Below are positions 14,418-23,340 of a DNA stretch of 41,854 bases, one piece after another. How positions within the stretch are numbered: the first letter of the stretch is position 1; each line of letters opens with the position of its first letter. The notes below the pieces were generated by a model. It was given only the letters and a program-made list of their open reading frames with translations, was not told the DNA's origin and did no database searches. This DNA is from Akkermansia sp. (GTDB lineage: Bacteria; Verrucomicrobiota; Verrucomicrobiia; Verrucomicrobiales; Akkermansiaceae). The DNA is taken from NCBI GenBank assembly GCA_017937215.1, contig JAGBDZ010000110.1:1-41854 (forward strand). Reading direction: 5' to 3'. Made by a program: the position numbers and the translations under genes.

Positions 14418-16535
14418 TTATTTCGCCATGGTAAACACCGGTGAGAGCTTCATGGGCTTCTGCAAGGGCTGTCCCCAGTTAGTCGTCGTCATCGACCCAT
14501 CCGAAAGATACCAGATGAGCTGATTTTGTTCCACCGTTTCGTTGAGCACGGCTTCTCCGTTTTCATTGATGTATCCGCAGAACCGGGGCGATACACGCAA
14601 AAGAGGCTTGAGATTCTTACGTAATTCCGCAACAAAGTCCACTTTTCGGTGCTTTTTGAACCAACGGGCGTATTTAATTTCTGCTATTGCGTGAGCCTCA
14701 GTGTGGCGCAACCAGCAGGTGCCATCCAGTTCCACCTGACACTCCTGCCGAAGTTTCTCAAAGCTCTCAACAACGCTCCGCATTTCCGGAGCGAAGCGCA
14801 AACCGCTCAGCAAAGACGGAGAAAACAGGGCGTTTACCTGCAGCAGATGGTGGAAAACGTATGCTTTTGCCAGGGCCGGCACGCTCGCTTGCTCGTGCTG
14901 CAGGACTTGCGTCAATGCTTTCGGCAGATTCAGCGAGCTGATGAACGGGACCTTATTATCGAGCCCGATGGCCTTGCTTAGCGAGCGGGGATCCAGTGTG
15001 CGATAGCCCACCATGTGGGGATTCTGCCATTCAACTGCTTTGTTTTCTTCCACATCTCGTTCCGGATCAAGCGATGAGCGATTAAAACAGGCCCGGCCAT
15101 ATTTGAGTTGAGGCAATTCTTCGGAATAAGCATGCAGCCCATCTGCAGTATTGGTCAGTTCGTACAGCTTTGTGAAAAGTGCTGAATTAGTCTGCAATTC
15201 CCGAAGCCAGTGAAGCTGCTCAGGCTTGGCCGGGAATGCAGGAGAGAAAGACGGTTGTCCATCCATCAGCGCACCTTGCGCGTTTTGCAGCAACCCGGGT
15301 GGTAAATCAAGACCATGCTCCTGCATGAGCGTTCGGAGATTTGTTTCACTGGGAAGATGTTGTTTCACCGTCATTAAGTCTGTAGCCGGCTGATATTTCA
15401 CGGGGGCAAAGTCTTCCAGAAGCTGCCGGTACCGGTCATAATGCCACGCTTCCGGCAGAGACTGCAGCAGGTGTTTGAACGCGGTTGCCTCGTACTGTAA
15501 TTGGTGGCAGTCATCCAATTCTTGTCGTGCTGCTGCAATGAACGAATCCGGAAGCTGCAGCTCACCTGCTGCATCTTCGAAGATGCTGATACGTTGTTGC
15601 AGTGTCTTCATTCGGCTACGGAGCAGGGGAATATCTTTTTCGGAATCACCGGTCAGCCCCTGCCAGCCCGGTAGCGGCGCCATGAGCTCCTCCTGCAGTG
15701 AGAGTCGCTGCTGTTTCAGCTCGTTCTGTTCTTTGCGGCAGAGCTCTGCCCATCGGGAATGCAAGTCCGCTGCGTCACGACCTAGCGCCTTAAGGCTGCG
15801 ATCGATGCTGATGCGTTGATGCACCCCTATACCTACCACACTCTGTCTGCCTGATTCTATTTTGCGCAGGGTGGCGTCTATATCCCGAAGTAGTTGTTTC
15901 GCCCGTCGGATATGTAAACGCAACTGCTCAGCGTGTTCGCCAACCCTGCGGTTCAAAGTCCGGTTCAGTCCGGTATCATGCACTTTCAGCAGCTCTATGG
16001 CACGCGTAAGCTGAAAATCTGTTCCTGCTGCCGCAGCCAGAGCCTTTGCCGCCTTGCCGGCTCTCTGCCACAGAATATAGCTTCCGCCACCCAGCGCCGC
16101 TGTCACTGCAATTCCCACTGCGATAATAAATGAAATACGGGCGATGGGGCGCTTCCTCCTTTGCAACTCTCGTGTAATGGCGGCCCGCATCTGCTCCATG
16201 CTTTTCCGGTCAGCAGGGGTCACCAGGTGACTTAATGATTTCTCCAGATGGTGGATGCGGTGGCGCAGTCGATTCAGAACCGGGCGCCTCGCATGGGAAA
16301 GCGCCTGGGGAGCTTTCTGAAAATCCCCAACAATCTTCTGCAGCTCACTGTATTCCCTTTCTTCAAAGGAAAAGGGGCGCCCTCTCAGGAAACGAGCCAG
16401 CTCCTCTCTTGCTTTTTCATGCTTCGGGTCGTTCTGAATGGTAGCTTCCAGCAACGCCGCAGCCTCCTTGCGCCGGCCGGCATGGGCCAGTTGGCGAAGT
16501 TTCTGCAAAATCGGGTCTGATTTTCTGCGAGCCAT
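14418..16535 (-). CDS. Membrane-anchored coiled-coil protein of the GTPase system
   Basis: 705 residues, not a family I recognise. Residues 1-50 look like a TPR-type helical hairpin pair (RRKEAAALLEATIQNDPKHEKAREELARFL). Residues 60-130 are basic and helical, residues ~134-156 form one transmembrane segment, and residues 165-370 are heptad-like, rich in Leu, Gln, Arg and Glu, probably coiled coil. The C-terminal half is more globular, with several Trp and an ending that resembles a beta domain (GYINENGEAVLNET). No nuclease or other catalytic motif is visible. It starts 4 nt after the GAP1-N2 gene and is last of the trio, so it may be the membrane-associated effector or a scaffold. That role is inference from position. 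Confidence 0.75.
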   Translation of the reverse strand: MARRKSDPILQKLRQLAHAGRRKEAAALLEATIQNDPKHEKAREELARFLRGRPFSFEEREYSELQKIVGDFQKAPQALSHARRPVLNRLRHRIHHLEKSLSHLVTPADRKSMEQMRAAITRELQRRKRPIARISFIIAVGIAVTAALGGGSYILWQRAGKAAKALAAAAGTDFQLTRAIELLKVHDTGLNRTLNRRVGEHAEQLRLHIRRAKQLLRDIDATLRKIESGRQSVVGIGVHQRISIDRSLKALGRDAADLHSRWAELCRKEQNELKQQRLSLQEELMAPLPGWQGLTGDSEKDIPLLRSRMKTLQQRISIFEDAAGELQLPDSFIAAARQELDDCHQLQYEATAFKHLLQSLPEAWHYDRYRQLLEDFAPVKYQPATDLMTVKQHLPSETNLRTLMQEHGLDLPPGLLQNAQGALMDGQPSFSPAFPAKPEQLHWLRELQTNSALFTKLYELTNTADGLHAYSEELPQLKYGRACFNRSSLDPERDVEENKAVEWQNPHMVGYRTLDPRSLSKAIGLDNKVPFISSLNLPKALTQVLQHEQASVPALAKAYVFHHLLQVNALFSPSLLSGLRFAPEMRSVVESFEKLRQECQVELDGTCWLRHTEAHAIAEIKYARWFKKHRKVDFVAELRKNLKPLLRVSPRFCGYINENGEAVLNETVEQNQLIWYLSDGSMTTTNWGQPLQKPMKLSPVFTMAK

Positions 16536-16539
16536 TAGA

Positions 16540-19344
16540 TTATTTATCTCTACGCTGCATTTCGAATTGCCAGATGAGCTCTATATGTTTTCCAATAGTA
16601 ATATCCTTGAGGATGAGCAGAGTGTGGCTCTTGTCGTCCTTTTCCACCGTTTGCTGCTCCTGCGTGTACGCTGCGTACATGGTGCGGGTGAGCACTTCGC
16701 ACACACGGCGGCGTATCAAATCGCGTATAGCCCTGTTATCCAAGGCGTTTTTTATCTTGCTCCGGAGCTGTATCGCCTTGATTTTGCCGGACGAGGCTTC
16801 CTCCGGGGTAAGGTGCAGCGAGGTATCCTGTGCAAATACGCGCATCAGGACCTTATTGAATGCCTTGTGGGCAAATAATGCAAAGTACGCCTGGTGAAGC
16901 TGGCGTTTTTCGCTGCGACTGAGTTTATCATTGTCCAGAGCGCAGCATATGTAATACAGGTTCCCCAGCGTCATTGCCTGGTTGCGGGATTCCACTTCAC
17001 CACAACACGGTGAGTTCATCACGCGCTCAAATGCGCGCTCCAGCCAACCGGGCAAATCCGGGCGATGCTCGATTTCGCATCGCAATGACGCCATAGACTC
17101 GGTTTCTTTGCTCAGAACAGCCCCTTTCCAGACATAACTTCTCACAGTGTCGTCGGCAACGATTATGTCATTATGCCCGCTCATGTTGGGCAGCGTTACC
17201 GTGAAACGTATGTTCTCCACATTCCGGCGGTTCAATTTCCAAGGAAACTTATCCCGCGGACGAAGTTGCACCCGCGGCGCTTGTCCGGACGATTTTGCAG
17301 CAGTGATTTCGAGGTCAGCTGGCGTGATTTCAAGCTGCGCCTGTGCTGCAGGGGGAAGCGTCAATCCTTTGCCGGTGGGAATCGGTATACCAAATGAGGA
17401 TGCCAGCACGGTATTGGTATGGAAATCCTCGTCCGAAGGTACAGGGAAACAGATGACCGCCTCCTGCCCATCGCAAAGGATCTGCTGTAAACGCCCGGCC
17501 CGAACGATGAAGGAAGCTGCCGGAACTGGCGAGGCCTTACCATCCTTGTGCTCAGGTTTAATCAAAAATTCACCATTTCTCTCCGTGGGGGTGATATAAA
17601 GGTGATAGCCATCGGGACTCAATTCCAGACGTTGAGGCTCCTGCAGGGTGCCCCCTTTGGCATAGGTCGAAACAACGTAGGTGCCGGTTGTAACAGAAAC
17701 CGGAAGTTGAGGGATGATGCGTTCCAGCACTTCTGGTAATTCTTTTCCAATGACCGAGGCTGCGGGAGAAATTGCCACCCGCCCGAGCGATTCAGACGGG
17801 ACAGATGAATCATCAGGAGTATCCGGGGCCGGTTCTGCGGTGGCAAGAATGGTTGTTTGCGCCGGTTCTGCGGGGCCGACAGGTGCATAATCCTTCAGGA
17901 TGCCATCCCTCAGCACATTGACAATCCGGGGTTCATTCTGCTTGAGCACCAGCCACGCAGCCAGCTGCTGGCCGTCAAATTGCTTCTGCCATTCTTCCGG
18001 CGCCAGCTGATAGGTAGCCTCCTTAAGATACAGTCTGACCAGTTCAATTTCGTTGAGACCAAGGAGCCGGGCACACTCACACAGGCGCTTGATAGCAGCA
18101 GGGTGGCTGGTCCCGGTTTGCTGAGACTGCAGAATGAGCGTTGCCGTTTCTTTCAGCAGGGCATCCTCCACCTTATCGACTTCCTGAGATTCTATATTCC
18201 CCAGAATTCGCTGTGTTTCCGAGTGGTCGTACGCGTTGCGGAGCAAGTCACAGAAATTCAGCAGGGGGTCGGTAGCCCCATCGAGGGAAGAGGCTTGCAC
18301 CAGCTCATCTTCCGGCGCGATACCGGCGGCTGCGTCCCAGTAATACCATATGCCCAGCGCCAGACAGGCAGCTGCACCGGCTGCAAGCAAGGTGCCCGGT
18401 ACCAATGCAGACCGGGCGGGCGCTACATCATACATCAGCCAATCCGGTTCTTCTGTGTAATGGTAGTGAGATACCGAACGTGAAAGTGTCCGCATCATGC
18501 TGCCATGTTGCGCCGCGGTGGCGTCGGGGTGCATCGGCTCGCTTGTCGGCGGTTCTCTGGTCGGTTCAGGAAGGGGAAGCTCCATGTCCGAATCAATAGC
18601 CAGCACCGGGTGACCGGTCCTCATGGCTCGCTGCACCAGATTAGACCCCTCTATCGTCACCATGCGCAGCGTATCAGCAAAATTGTCGGCCTCGTCTGCA
18701 ACGGTTGTGAAGCTGACTCCCCATCCGCGGGTGTGGGTAAGCCAGTCGCTTTCATGAAACAGTCTCAGAATATCCAGAGCCACTGTGCCGGCCGGCACTG
18801 TAATGAGGCAATCTCGCTCAAATGGCGGTGTATAGAACGCTCGGGCATTGGCTTTGTGCCCGGTTAAGCGTTTCCAGGTGGGCTGGGCAGCGGCATCCGG
18901 CAAATCGGCAGGAGAAAGCTCCGGTTCTCCTTCGAGGAATGAGGGCGGACCTTGCCAGCGGCGGCACCAGAATCCGCTATGTTGCAGTGCGAGCATGACG
19001 CCCGCAGGAGTGGGCCGCAGTTCACTCTTAAGAAGCTGCCGGATTTCCTCCGGGGACAGGACCAGATGGTGGGCAACAAAGCAGCCTCGGCCGCTGTAAT
19101 CAGCTCCTGCCGGCTGGGCGCAGGTGAGCACATGCCAGGTCGTGCCCGCGTGGTCAATCAGGTGGTAGCTGAATTGCGGTCCTTGCGGCGCCGCCGCAGG
19201 GCGGGGCTCCCGATACACACTGATGGCGGACAATCGAGCGCGGAGTGTCTTGGACAGCGCTTCTGAGCGAGCCACAGTGCCATAACCGGATACGGATGAA
19301 TCCAGCAAATGTTCAGCGCTCGTATAGATGAGCTGGAAGGACAT
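16540..19344 (-). CDS. GAP1-N2-domain membrane protein (GTPase-associated protein)
   Basis: 934 residues. The first ~100 match my memory of the GTPase-associated protein 1 N-terminal domain type 2: LIYTSAEHLLD, SGYGTVARSEALS, then HVLTCAQPAGADYSGRGCFVAHHLVL. This domain is described in predicted NTPase-based conflict systems next to unusual GTPases, which is exactly the context here. A linker with many Pro and Thr (255-285) leads to one transmembrane helix at ~314-336. The large remaining part (340-934) contains helical and beta-rich stretches (about 545-690 beta, 760-930 helical) with no enzyme motif recognised. The gene lies 4 nt after the GTPase gene and 4 nt before the coiled-coil gene. 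Probably a membrane adaptor that senses or is controlled by the GTPase. Confidence 0.82.
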   Translation of the reverse strand: MSFQLIYTSAEHLLDSSVSGYGTVARSEALSKTLRARLSAISVYREPRPAAAPQGPQFSYHLIDHAGTTWHVLTCAQPAGADYSGRGCFVAHHLVLSPEEIRQLLKSELRPTPAGVMLALQHSGFWCRRWQGPPSFLEGEPELSPADLPDAAAQPTWKRLTGHKANARAFYTPPFERDCLITVPAGTVALDILRLFHESDWLTHTRGWGVSFTTVADEADNFADTLRMVTIEGSNLVQRAMRTGHPVLAIDSDMELPLPEPTREPPTSEPMHPDATAAQHGSMMRTLSRSVSHYHYTEEPDWLMYDVAPARSALVPGTLLAAGAAACLALGIWYYWDAAAGIAPEDELVQASSLDGATDPLLNFCDLLRNAYDHSETQRILGNIESQEVDKVEDALLKETATLILQSQQTGTSHPAAIKRLCECARLLGLNEIELVRLYLKEATYQLAPEEWQKQFDGQQLAAWLVLKQNEPRIVNVLRDGILKDYAPVGPAEPAQTTILATAEPAPDTPDDSSVPSESLGRVAISPAASVIGKELPEVLERIIPQLPVSVTTGTYVVSTYAKGGTLQEPQRLELSPDGYHLYITPTERNGEFLIKPEHKDGKASPVPAASFIVRAGRLQQILCDGQEAVICFPVPSDEDFHTNTVLASSFGIPIPTGKGLTLPPAAQAQLEITPADLEITAAKSSGQAPRVQLRPRDKFPWKLNRRNVENIRFTVTLPNMSGHNDIIVADDTVRSYVWKGAVLSKETESMASLRCEIEHRPDLPGWLERAFERVMNSPCCGEVESRNQAMTLGNLYYICCALDNDKLSRSEKRQLHQAYFALFAHKAFNKVLMRVFAQDTSLHLTPEEASSGKIKAIQLRSKIKNALDNRAIRDLIRRRVCEVLTRTMYAAYTQEQQTVEKDDKSHTLLILKDITIGKHIELIWQFEMQRRDK

Positions 19345-19348
19345 ATAC

Positions 19349-21091
19349 TCAGTGTTGCGAACTGGGAATGAGGGAAGGTGCTACTTGATGCAGCGCCCAC
19401 AGGAGCGGCTCTGTCACCCGCACAGGATGCACCTGACCTGAAGCCGGGCCTATCAGCATGGAGCCGCTGGCTTCGTCATGGAACTCCACCGGTGATTCAC
19501 CCAGGGCGCTGGCTGCAAAATAGCGGACGTTGGAAGAAATAGCTTCTGCATTGGTGCAGATATGTGGGGCTATGTTGAAAATGAATTGGCGCAGTCGCGT
19601 CGAGTTGACGTCAATATGCTCGGGCATGAACATACCGTTTCTGGTGGCCGGGAGGAGTGGTTCGGGGCCCAACAGGTGAATCCACGTATCGCTCTTGCCG
19701 ATGATGACAGCCATCGGTATATCCAGCTTTTCAGAAGGAGGCAGATTGAGTCGTGTGCGAAGGCGCATTTCAGATTCAGCCAGCAGCATGGCCTGGCGCC
19801 CCGGACGGTAGAGAGCGTTGCGCAGCTGCGGGTCTGTGCTTTCCTGAAGCAACTGGCGGAACCCGGGGTTTGCAGTGGGATCAAACAGGAAAAGAATGCC
19901 GGATGCCACGCTGAGGTGGTGGCTGCCGGGAGTGAGCACACTGTCGCGCCCCGGCTGAAAATCTTCGCCCGCATTATCATACAGCACAAGAGAATGGGTT
20001 TCAGCTCCCTTGTTGAGATTGTAGATGAAGGGTCTGGGCATGTTGGCAAACACGCCTTGCCTCCAGACCTTGTGGTACAACCGCCCCTGCATCTGGGTCT
20101 TGGCTATGTAGGCTTCCTGCGGGGTCCGGGCAGAGAACAGTCGCATGCGCATCTCGTTGAGCGGTTCGTTCATCTCCGGGTCGGCATCGCGGAACGGCAT
20201 GCCGAAATCGCGCGGGAACATGGTTTCTAACTCATGCACCATGGAGGTCAGGTAATAGCTCTTGCCTGCCGCAGGCACACCAACCAGGGAAATGATGTGC
20301 TGCCGGGTGCATGTAAAGAATGGCGGTAATTTGCAGTGGCAGTGCGGGCACGCATATTCGCTGCAAGGAACGCCTTTGGAATCCAGCGGCAATCCCGCGG
20401 CATTCGTCTGCTCGGGTTTAAAGCGCAACATGGCATCCTCTCCGAGGATGGGATCGCCCACCAAATCTGGATGCGCGGCAATGCAGACAAGTTCCGAGGC
20501 GGAGAAAAACTCCCAGCAGCATGGGCATCTGAGCGCCCCCAGATCACCATCTGCGGCAGGTTCCGGCACAGATGCTTTCGTGTCGTTACTGCCGGCAAAA
20601 AGTGCCACATTTACGATATCCCGGAGGTAAAAAGCACAGTGTTCAAGACCCTGGAATGAGGCCAGCACATCATCAGGCAGTTCGGAGGCAACAAGCGGCA
20701 GGTCCGGCAGGGAATAGGGGCCATACCATTCTTCCTGTGTCGGGTTATACAGATACCAGATATCCGGATTGAGTTGACTGAAATCCGGACGCGCGGCATC
20801 ATTTCCATACCAGCAGATGAAACAACCGCATTCCAAGACAAACAGATACGTCGTCTCGGGGCGGATAACTACATCCGATTTAAGCTGTATACCATTTATC
20901 GAGTAACTCGAAACCTTGCCATGGGGAAAAAAACGGCAGACAGAGTCACGCTGGGCAAACGAGCCTCCGTTTTCGGCATTCATCGCAACTCGGAAAGTGT
21001 TTTTCTCTCCGGCTCCAATGGTCATGAATACGCCGTCTGATGCCCGCAGTTTTGCGGCCAGACAATCGTATATGTAGAGCTGCTTGTTCAT
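19349..21091 (-). CDS. Zinc-ribbon TRAFAC-like GTPase with N-terminal FHA/GYF-like region
   Basis: 580 residues. Residues 1-100 are beta-rich with a weak FHA resemblance (SYSINGIQL). Residues 110-165 fit a GYF_2-type domain (IWYLYNPTQEEWYGPYSLPDL). A bipartite zinc ribbon uses Cys189/Cys192 and Cys248/Cys251. The GTPase core follows: P-loop GVPAAGKS (271-278), G3-like YDNAGED (371-377), G4-like GKSD (465-468) in place of NKxD, and G5-like ASAL (527-530). I link it from memory to the double-GTPase type of GTPase-associated conflict systems. It is first in an operon with the GAP1-N2 and coiled-coil proteins, behind the best promoter of the window. AGGA lies about 11 nt before the ATG. Confidence 0.85.
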   Translation of the reverse strand: MNKQLYIYDCLAAKLRASDGVFMTIGAGEKNTFRVAMNAENGGSFAQRDSVCRFFPHGKVSSYSINGIQLKSDVVIRPETTYLFVLECGCFICWYGNDAARPDFSQLNPDIWYLYNPTQEEWYGPYSLPDLPLVASELPDDVLASFQGLEHCAFYLRDIVNVALFAGSNDTKASVPEPAADGDLGALRCPCCWEFFSASELVCIAAHPDLVGDPILGEDAMLRFKPEQTNAAGLPLDSKGVPCSEYACPHCHCKLPPFFTCTRQHIISLVGVPAAGKSYYLTSMVHELETMFPRDFGMPFRDADPEMNEPLNEMRMRLFSARTPQEAYIAKTQMQGRLYHKVWRQGVFANMPRPFIYNLNKGAETHSLVLYDNAGEDFQPGRDSVLTPGSHHLSVASGILFLFDPTANPGFRQLLQESTDPQLRNALYRPGRQAMLLAESEMRLRTRLNLPPSEKLDIPMAVIIGKSDTWIHLLGPEPLLPATRNGMFMPEHIDVNSTRLRQFIFNIAPHICTNAEAISSNVRYFAASALGESPVEFHDEASGSMLIGPASGQVHPVRVTEPLLWALHQVAPSLIPSSQH

Positions 21092-21111
21092 GGGTGGCTT
21101 TTCCTGCGCTT

Positions 21112-21140
21112 ATTATAGCGATAGTGCGGCAGCGAGTCAA
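21112..21140 (-). promoter_or_regulatory. Strong promoter of the GTPase-system operon
   Basis: Reading leftward: TTGACT (21135-21140), 17 bp, perfect TATAAT (21112-21117). The -10 ends 20 nt before the ATG at 21091, leaving a short leader that contains AGGA. No operator-like palindrome overlaps it. It may drive all seven genes down to thiL, since no gap in that block exceeds 12 nt. Confidence 0.85.
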
Positions 21141-21188
21141 GAAAAGAGCAGGTTTGCAAGTACTCGCAAATATCCCTGTCATGATGGG

Positions 21189-21217
21189 TTGATGCACCTG
21201 CCGCTTTGTGTTAGTAT
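21189..21217 (+). promoter_or_regulatory. Promoter of panC-lolD, leaderless type
   Basis: TTGATG (21189-21194), 17 bp, TAGTAT (21212-21217), ending 6 nt before the ATG at 21224. The same -10 hexamer and the same distance occur at glgB. Confidence 0.6.
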
Positions 21218-21223
21218 ACGCCC

Positions 21224-22072
21224 ATGCAAACGGCATATACCAAGGAAGAGTTGCGCACCCTGCTGGCGCCGCTGCGCGGGAAACGCATCGTGCTGGTCCC
21301 CACCATGGGCGCCTTGCACGCAGGACACGCCTCTCTGCTCAAGCAGGCGCGCACCATGGCTGGTGAAGATGGTGCTGTGGTGGCCAGCGTGTTCCTTAAC
21401 CCGGTTCAGTTTGATAACGCCGGGGATCTGGCCACGTATCCCAAAACGCCCATGCAGGATTTGGAAACATGCGATAAATGCGGGGTGGACGTCGTGTTTA
21501 TGCCGTCTCCGGATACGATGTACTGCAGCGATCGTTCCATTACGATGGAAGAGACACATCTTTCCACGGTGCTCTGCGGGGCCAGCCGTCCCGGGCACTT
21601 TGCCGGGGTCTGCCTGGTGGTCAATAAGCTTTTCAATCTCGTGCAGCCCACAGATGCTGTTTTCGGTAAGAAGGATTATCAGCAGCTGGCTATCATCCGC
21701 CGCATGGTGAGAGACCTGGATATCCCCATCACCATTCATGGAGCCGAGATTGTGCGCGAGAATGACGGCCTGGCCTTATCCAGTCGCAACGTGCGACTCA
21801 CTCCCGAACACCGCGCAGCAGCGCCCGCTATCCGCCGTTCTCTCCTGTCGGCGGCTTCCGCTTTCAGTGCCGGTAAGTCAGTGGAAGAAGTTTGTACACA
21901 GGTTAAGACGGAGCTGGAATCCATTCCCGGGGTGCGCTGCGATTACGTGGAACTGGTGGATGCCGTTACCCTGCATGAAGTGACCGACCCGCACCGCCTT
22001 GCATTGCTGGCCGTGGCCGCATGGTTCGGAGAGGTGCGACTCATTGATAACCTGGAACTCTCCTGCTCATGA
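21224..22072 (+). CDS. panC: Pantothenate synthetase
   Basis: ATP-dependent joining of pantoate and beta-alanine, the last step to pantothenate on the way to CoA. 282 residues, the usual length. The nucleotidyltransferase HIGH-type motif appears as PTMGALHAGHASLL (HAGH at 32-35). VFLNPVQF, the conserved FGKKDYQQ and the KSR-like region SSRNVRL follow. The start is fixed by a promoter ending 6 nt upstream. The stop overlaps the lolD start (ATGA), so the two are cotranslated although functionally unrelated. panB and panD are not in the window. Confidence 0.97.
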   Translation: MQTAYTKEELRTLLAPLRGKRIVLVPTMGALHAGHASLLKQARTMAGEDGAVVASVFLNPVQFDNAGDLATYPKTPMQDLETCDKCGVDVVFMPSPDTMYCSDRSITMEETHLSTVLCGASRPGHFAGVCLVVNKLFNLVQPTDAVFGKKDYQQLAIIRRMVRDLDIPITIHGAEIVRENDGLALSSRNVRLTPEHRAAAPAIRRSLLSAASAFSAGKSVEEVCTQVKTELESIPGVRCDYVELVDAVTLHEVTDPHRLALLAVAAWFGEVRLIDNLELSCS

Positions 22073-22728
22073 TTCAGGCTTTTAATCTTCACCGCTCCTA
22101 CAGCATCGCCAAAAAGCAGATTGAGGTGCTGCATGGTCTGGATTTGCACATTCGCCGTGGTGAGAAAGTGTTTCTCTGCGGCCCCAGTGGAGCAGGCAAG
22201 ACCACTCTTATGTACACGCTGGCCGGTCTGGAGCCGCCTCAGCAGGGCAAGGTGGTGGTGGATGGCGAGGATATCTACGCGCTCTCCCTTCGCAAGCGCG
22301 CGCTTTTCCGCAATAAGATGATGGGCTTCATCTTCCAGAACTACATGCTCATGCCGGAGCTGACTGCATTGGAAAACGCCTCTCTGGCCACCGCCGTGGC
22401 GGGTACCGAGGCAACGGAACGTGTCAAGCACCTGCTGGAACGTGTAGGCCTTGCTGACCGCATGGAGCATCTGCCCAATGAGCTTTCAGGCGGCGAACAG
22501 CAGCGCGTGGCCATAGCCCGAGCTCTGGCTCATGACCCTGCCATCATCTTTGCAGATGAGCCCACCGGCAACCTGGATTCGCGCAATGGCGGGCAGATTC
22601 TTGATTTGCTCTTCAGCCTGGCAGAAGAGGGTGGAAAGACGCTCGTCACGGTCACGCACGATGCTTCCATTGCCGCGCGAGGGGACCGCACGCTCATTAT
22701 CCGCGACGGCGTGGTTGCCAATAGCTGA
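22069..22728 (+). CDS. lolD: LolD/MacB-type ABC transporter ATPase
   Basis: ATPase subunit of the type VII class of ABC transporters, here most like LolD, which powers release of lipoproteins from the inner membrane to the LolA carrier. In 219 residues: Walker A GPSGAGKT (38-45), Q-loop FIFQNYMLMP, signature LSGGEQ (139-144), Walker B IIFADEP (159-165), then TGNLD and the H-loop VTHD. No permease gene (lolC/E or macB) is adjacent, so the partner must be elsewhere and an FtsE or MacB-like role cannot be excluded. It overlaps panC by 4 bp. Confidence 0.88.
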   Translation: MIQAFNLHRSYSIAKKQIEVLHGLDLHIRRGEKVFLCGPSGAGKTTLMYTLAGLEPPQQGKVVVDGEDIYALSLRKRALFRNKMMGFIFQNYMLMPELTALENASLATAVAGTEATERVKHLLERVGLADRMEHLPNELSGGEQQRVAIARALAHDPAIIFADEPTGNLDSRNGGQILDLLFSLAEEGGKTLVTVTHDASIAARGDRTLIIRDGVVANS

Positions 22729-22750
22729 ATTCTTTGATATTTCAACAAGC

Positions 22751-22783
22751 AAAAGGCCGCAGACTCATCATCTGCGGCCTTTT
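22751..22783. terminator. Bidirectional terminator between lolD and the TlpA-like gene
   Basis: 13-bp perfect stem AAAAGGCCGCAGA / TCTGCGGCCTTTT around a 7-nt loop, with T-runs on both strands (rightward TTTTCCTTTTT). Confidence 0.93.
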
Positions 22784-22800
22784 CCTTTTTATATTCTGTC

Positions 22801-23301
22801 TTATCTGGCGGTTATGGTACGCCAACCAAGAAACGAAGCGCCGGAACCGGCGTGCATCACCTTACCCTCCGGCGTTACGAAGGTTACGTGAGGAATGCCG
22901 CGGGGCGGGGTAAAGCCGGGGAATCCGACCTGTCCCACTGTCTGGTAGTCGACCATGACGGCAGGGAACGTAACGCCGTACTTCTTCACATAGGCGGAAC
23001 CGGCCTGCGGCGTGCGGTCGAAGCAAAGCAGAATCATCTCGCCGCCGGCGGCGCGCAGTGCCTGGTATTCCTTCACTATTTGAGGCATGATGGCGCGGCA
23101 GGGCGGGCACCAGGAGGCGGAGCAGAGGTACACGTAGAATTTGGCATCGGCTGCGGGACGAGCAGCAGAAATATACTGCATGGTATCCAGCTTGGCGGGC
23201 ACGGCAGCTGTGGTAGCAGCCGCAGCTGCGGGCTCTTGAGCATTAACGCTGCTGCAAAGTGCCGCAGTAGCCAGAACGAGGGTCATTAAAGCAAGTTTCA
23301 T
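22801..23301 (-). CDS. TlpA-like secreted thioredoxin-fold protein
   Basis: 166 residues. The signal peptide (1-21, ending SVNA) is followed by an Ala-rich stretch (24-36) and a thioredoxin fold. The redox motif is SASWCPPCRAIMP with CPPC at 65-68, and the cis-Pro region is GIPHVTFV. WCPPC is typical of TlpA/ResA-like periplasmic disulfide reductases that serve cytochrome c maturation or repair of other exported proteins. It lies 39 nt after the nitroreductase stop, probably in the same transcript as the degenerate thioredoxin-like gene at 23869-24558. Confidence 0.9.
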   Translation of the reverse strand: MKLALMTLVLATAALCSSVNAQEPAAAAATTAAVPAKLDTMQYISAARPAADAKFYVYLCSASWCPPCRAIMPQIVKEYQALRAAGGEMILLCFDRTPQAGSAYVKKYGVTFPAVMVDYQTVGQVGFPGFTPPRGIPHVTFVTPEGKVMHAGSGASFLGWRTITAR

Positions 23302-23340
23302 ATAAATGAAAGTGACGTTTATTTTGGTCAGATTGTTGAA

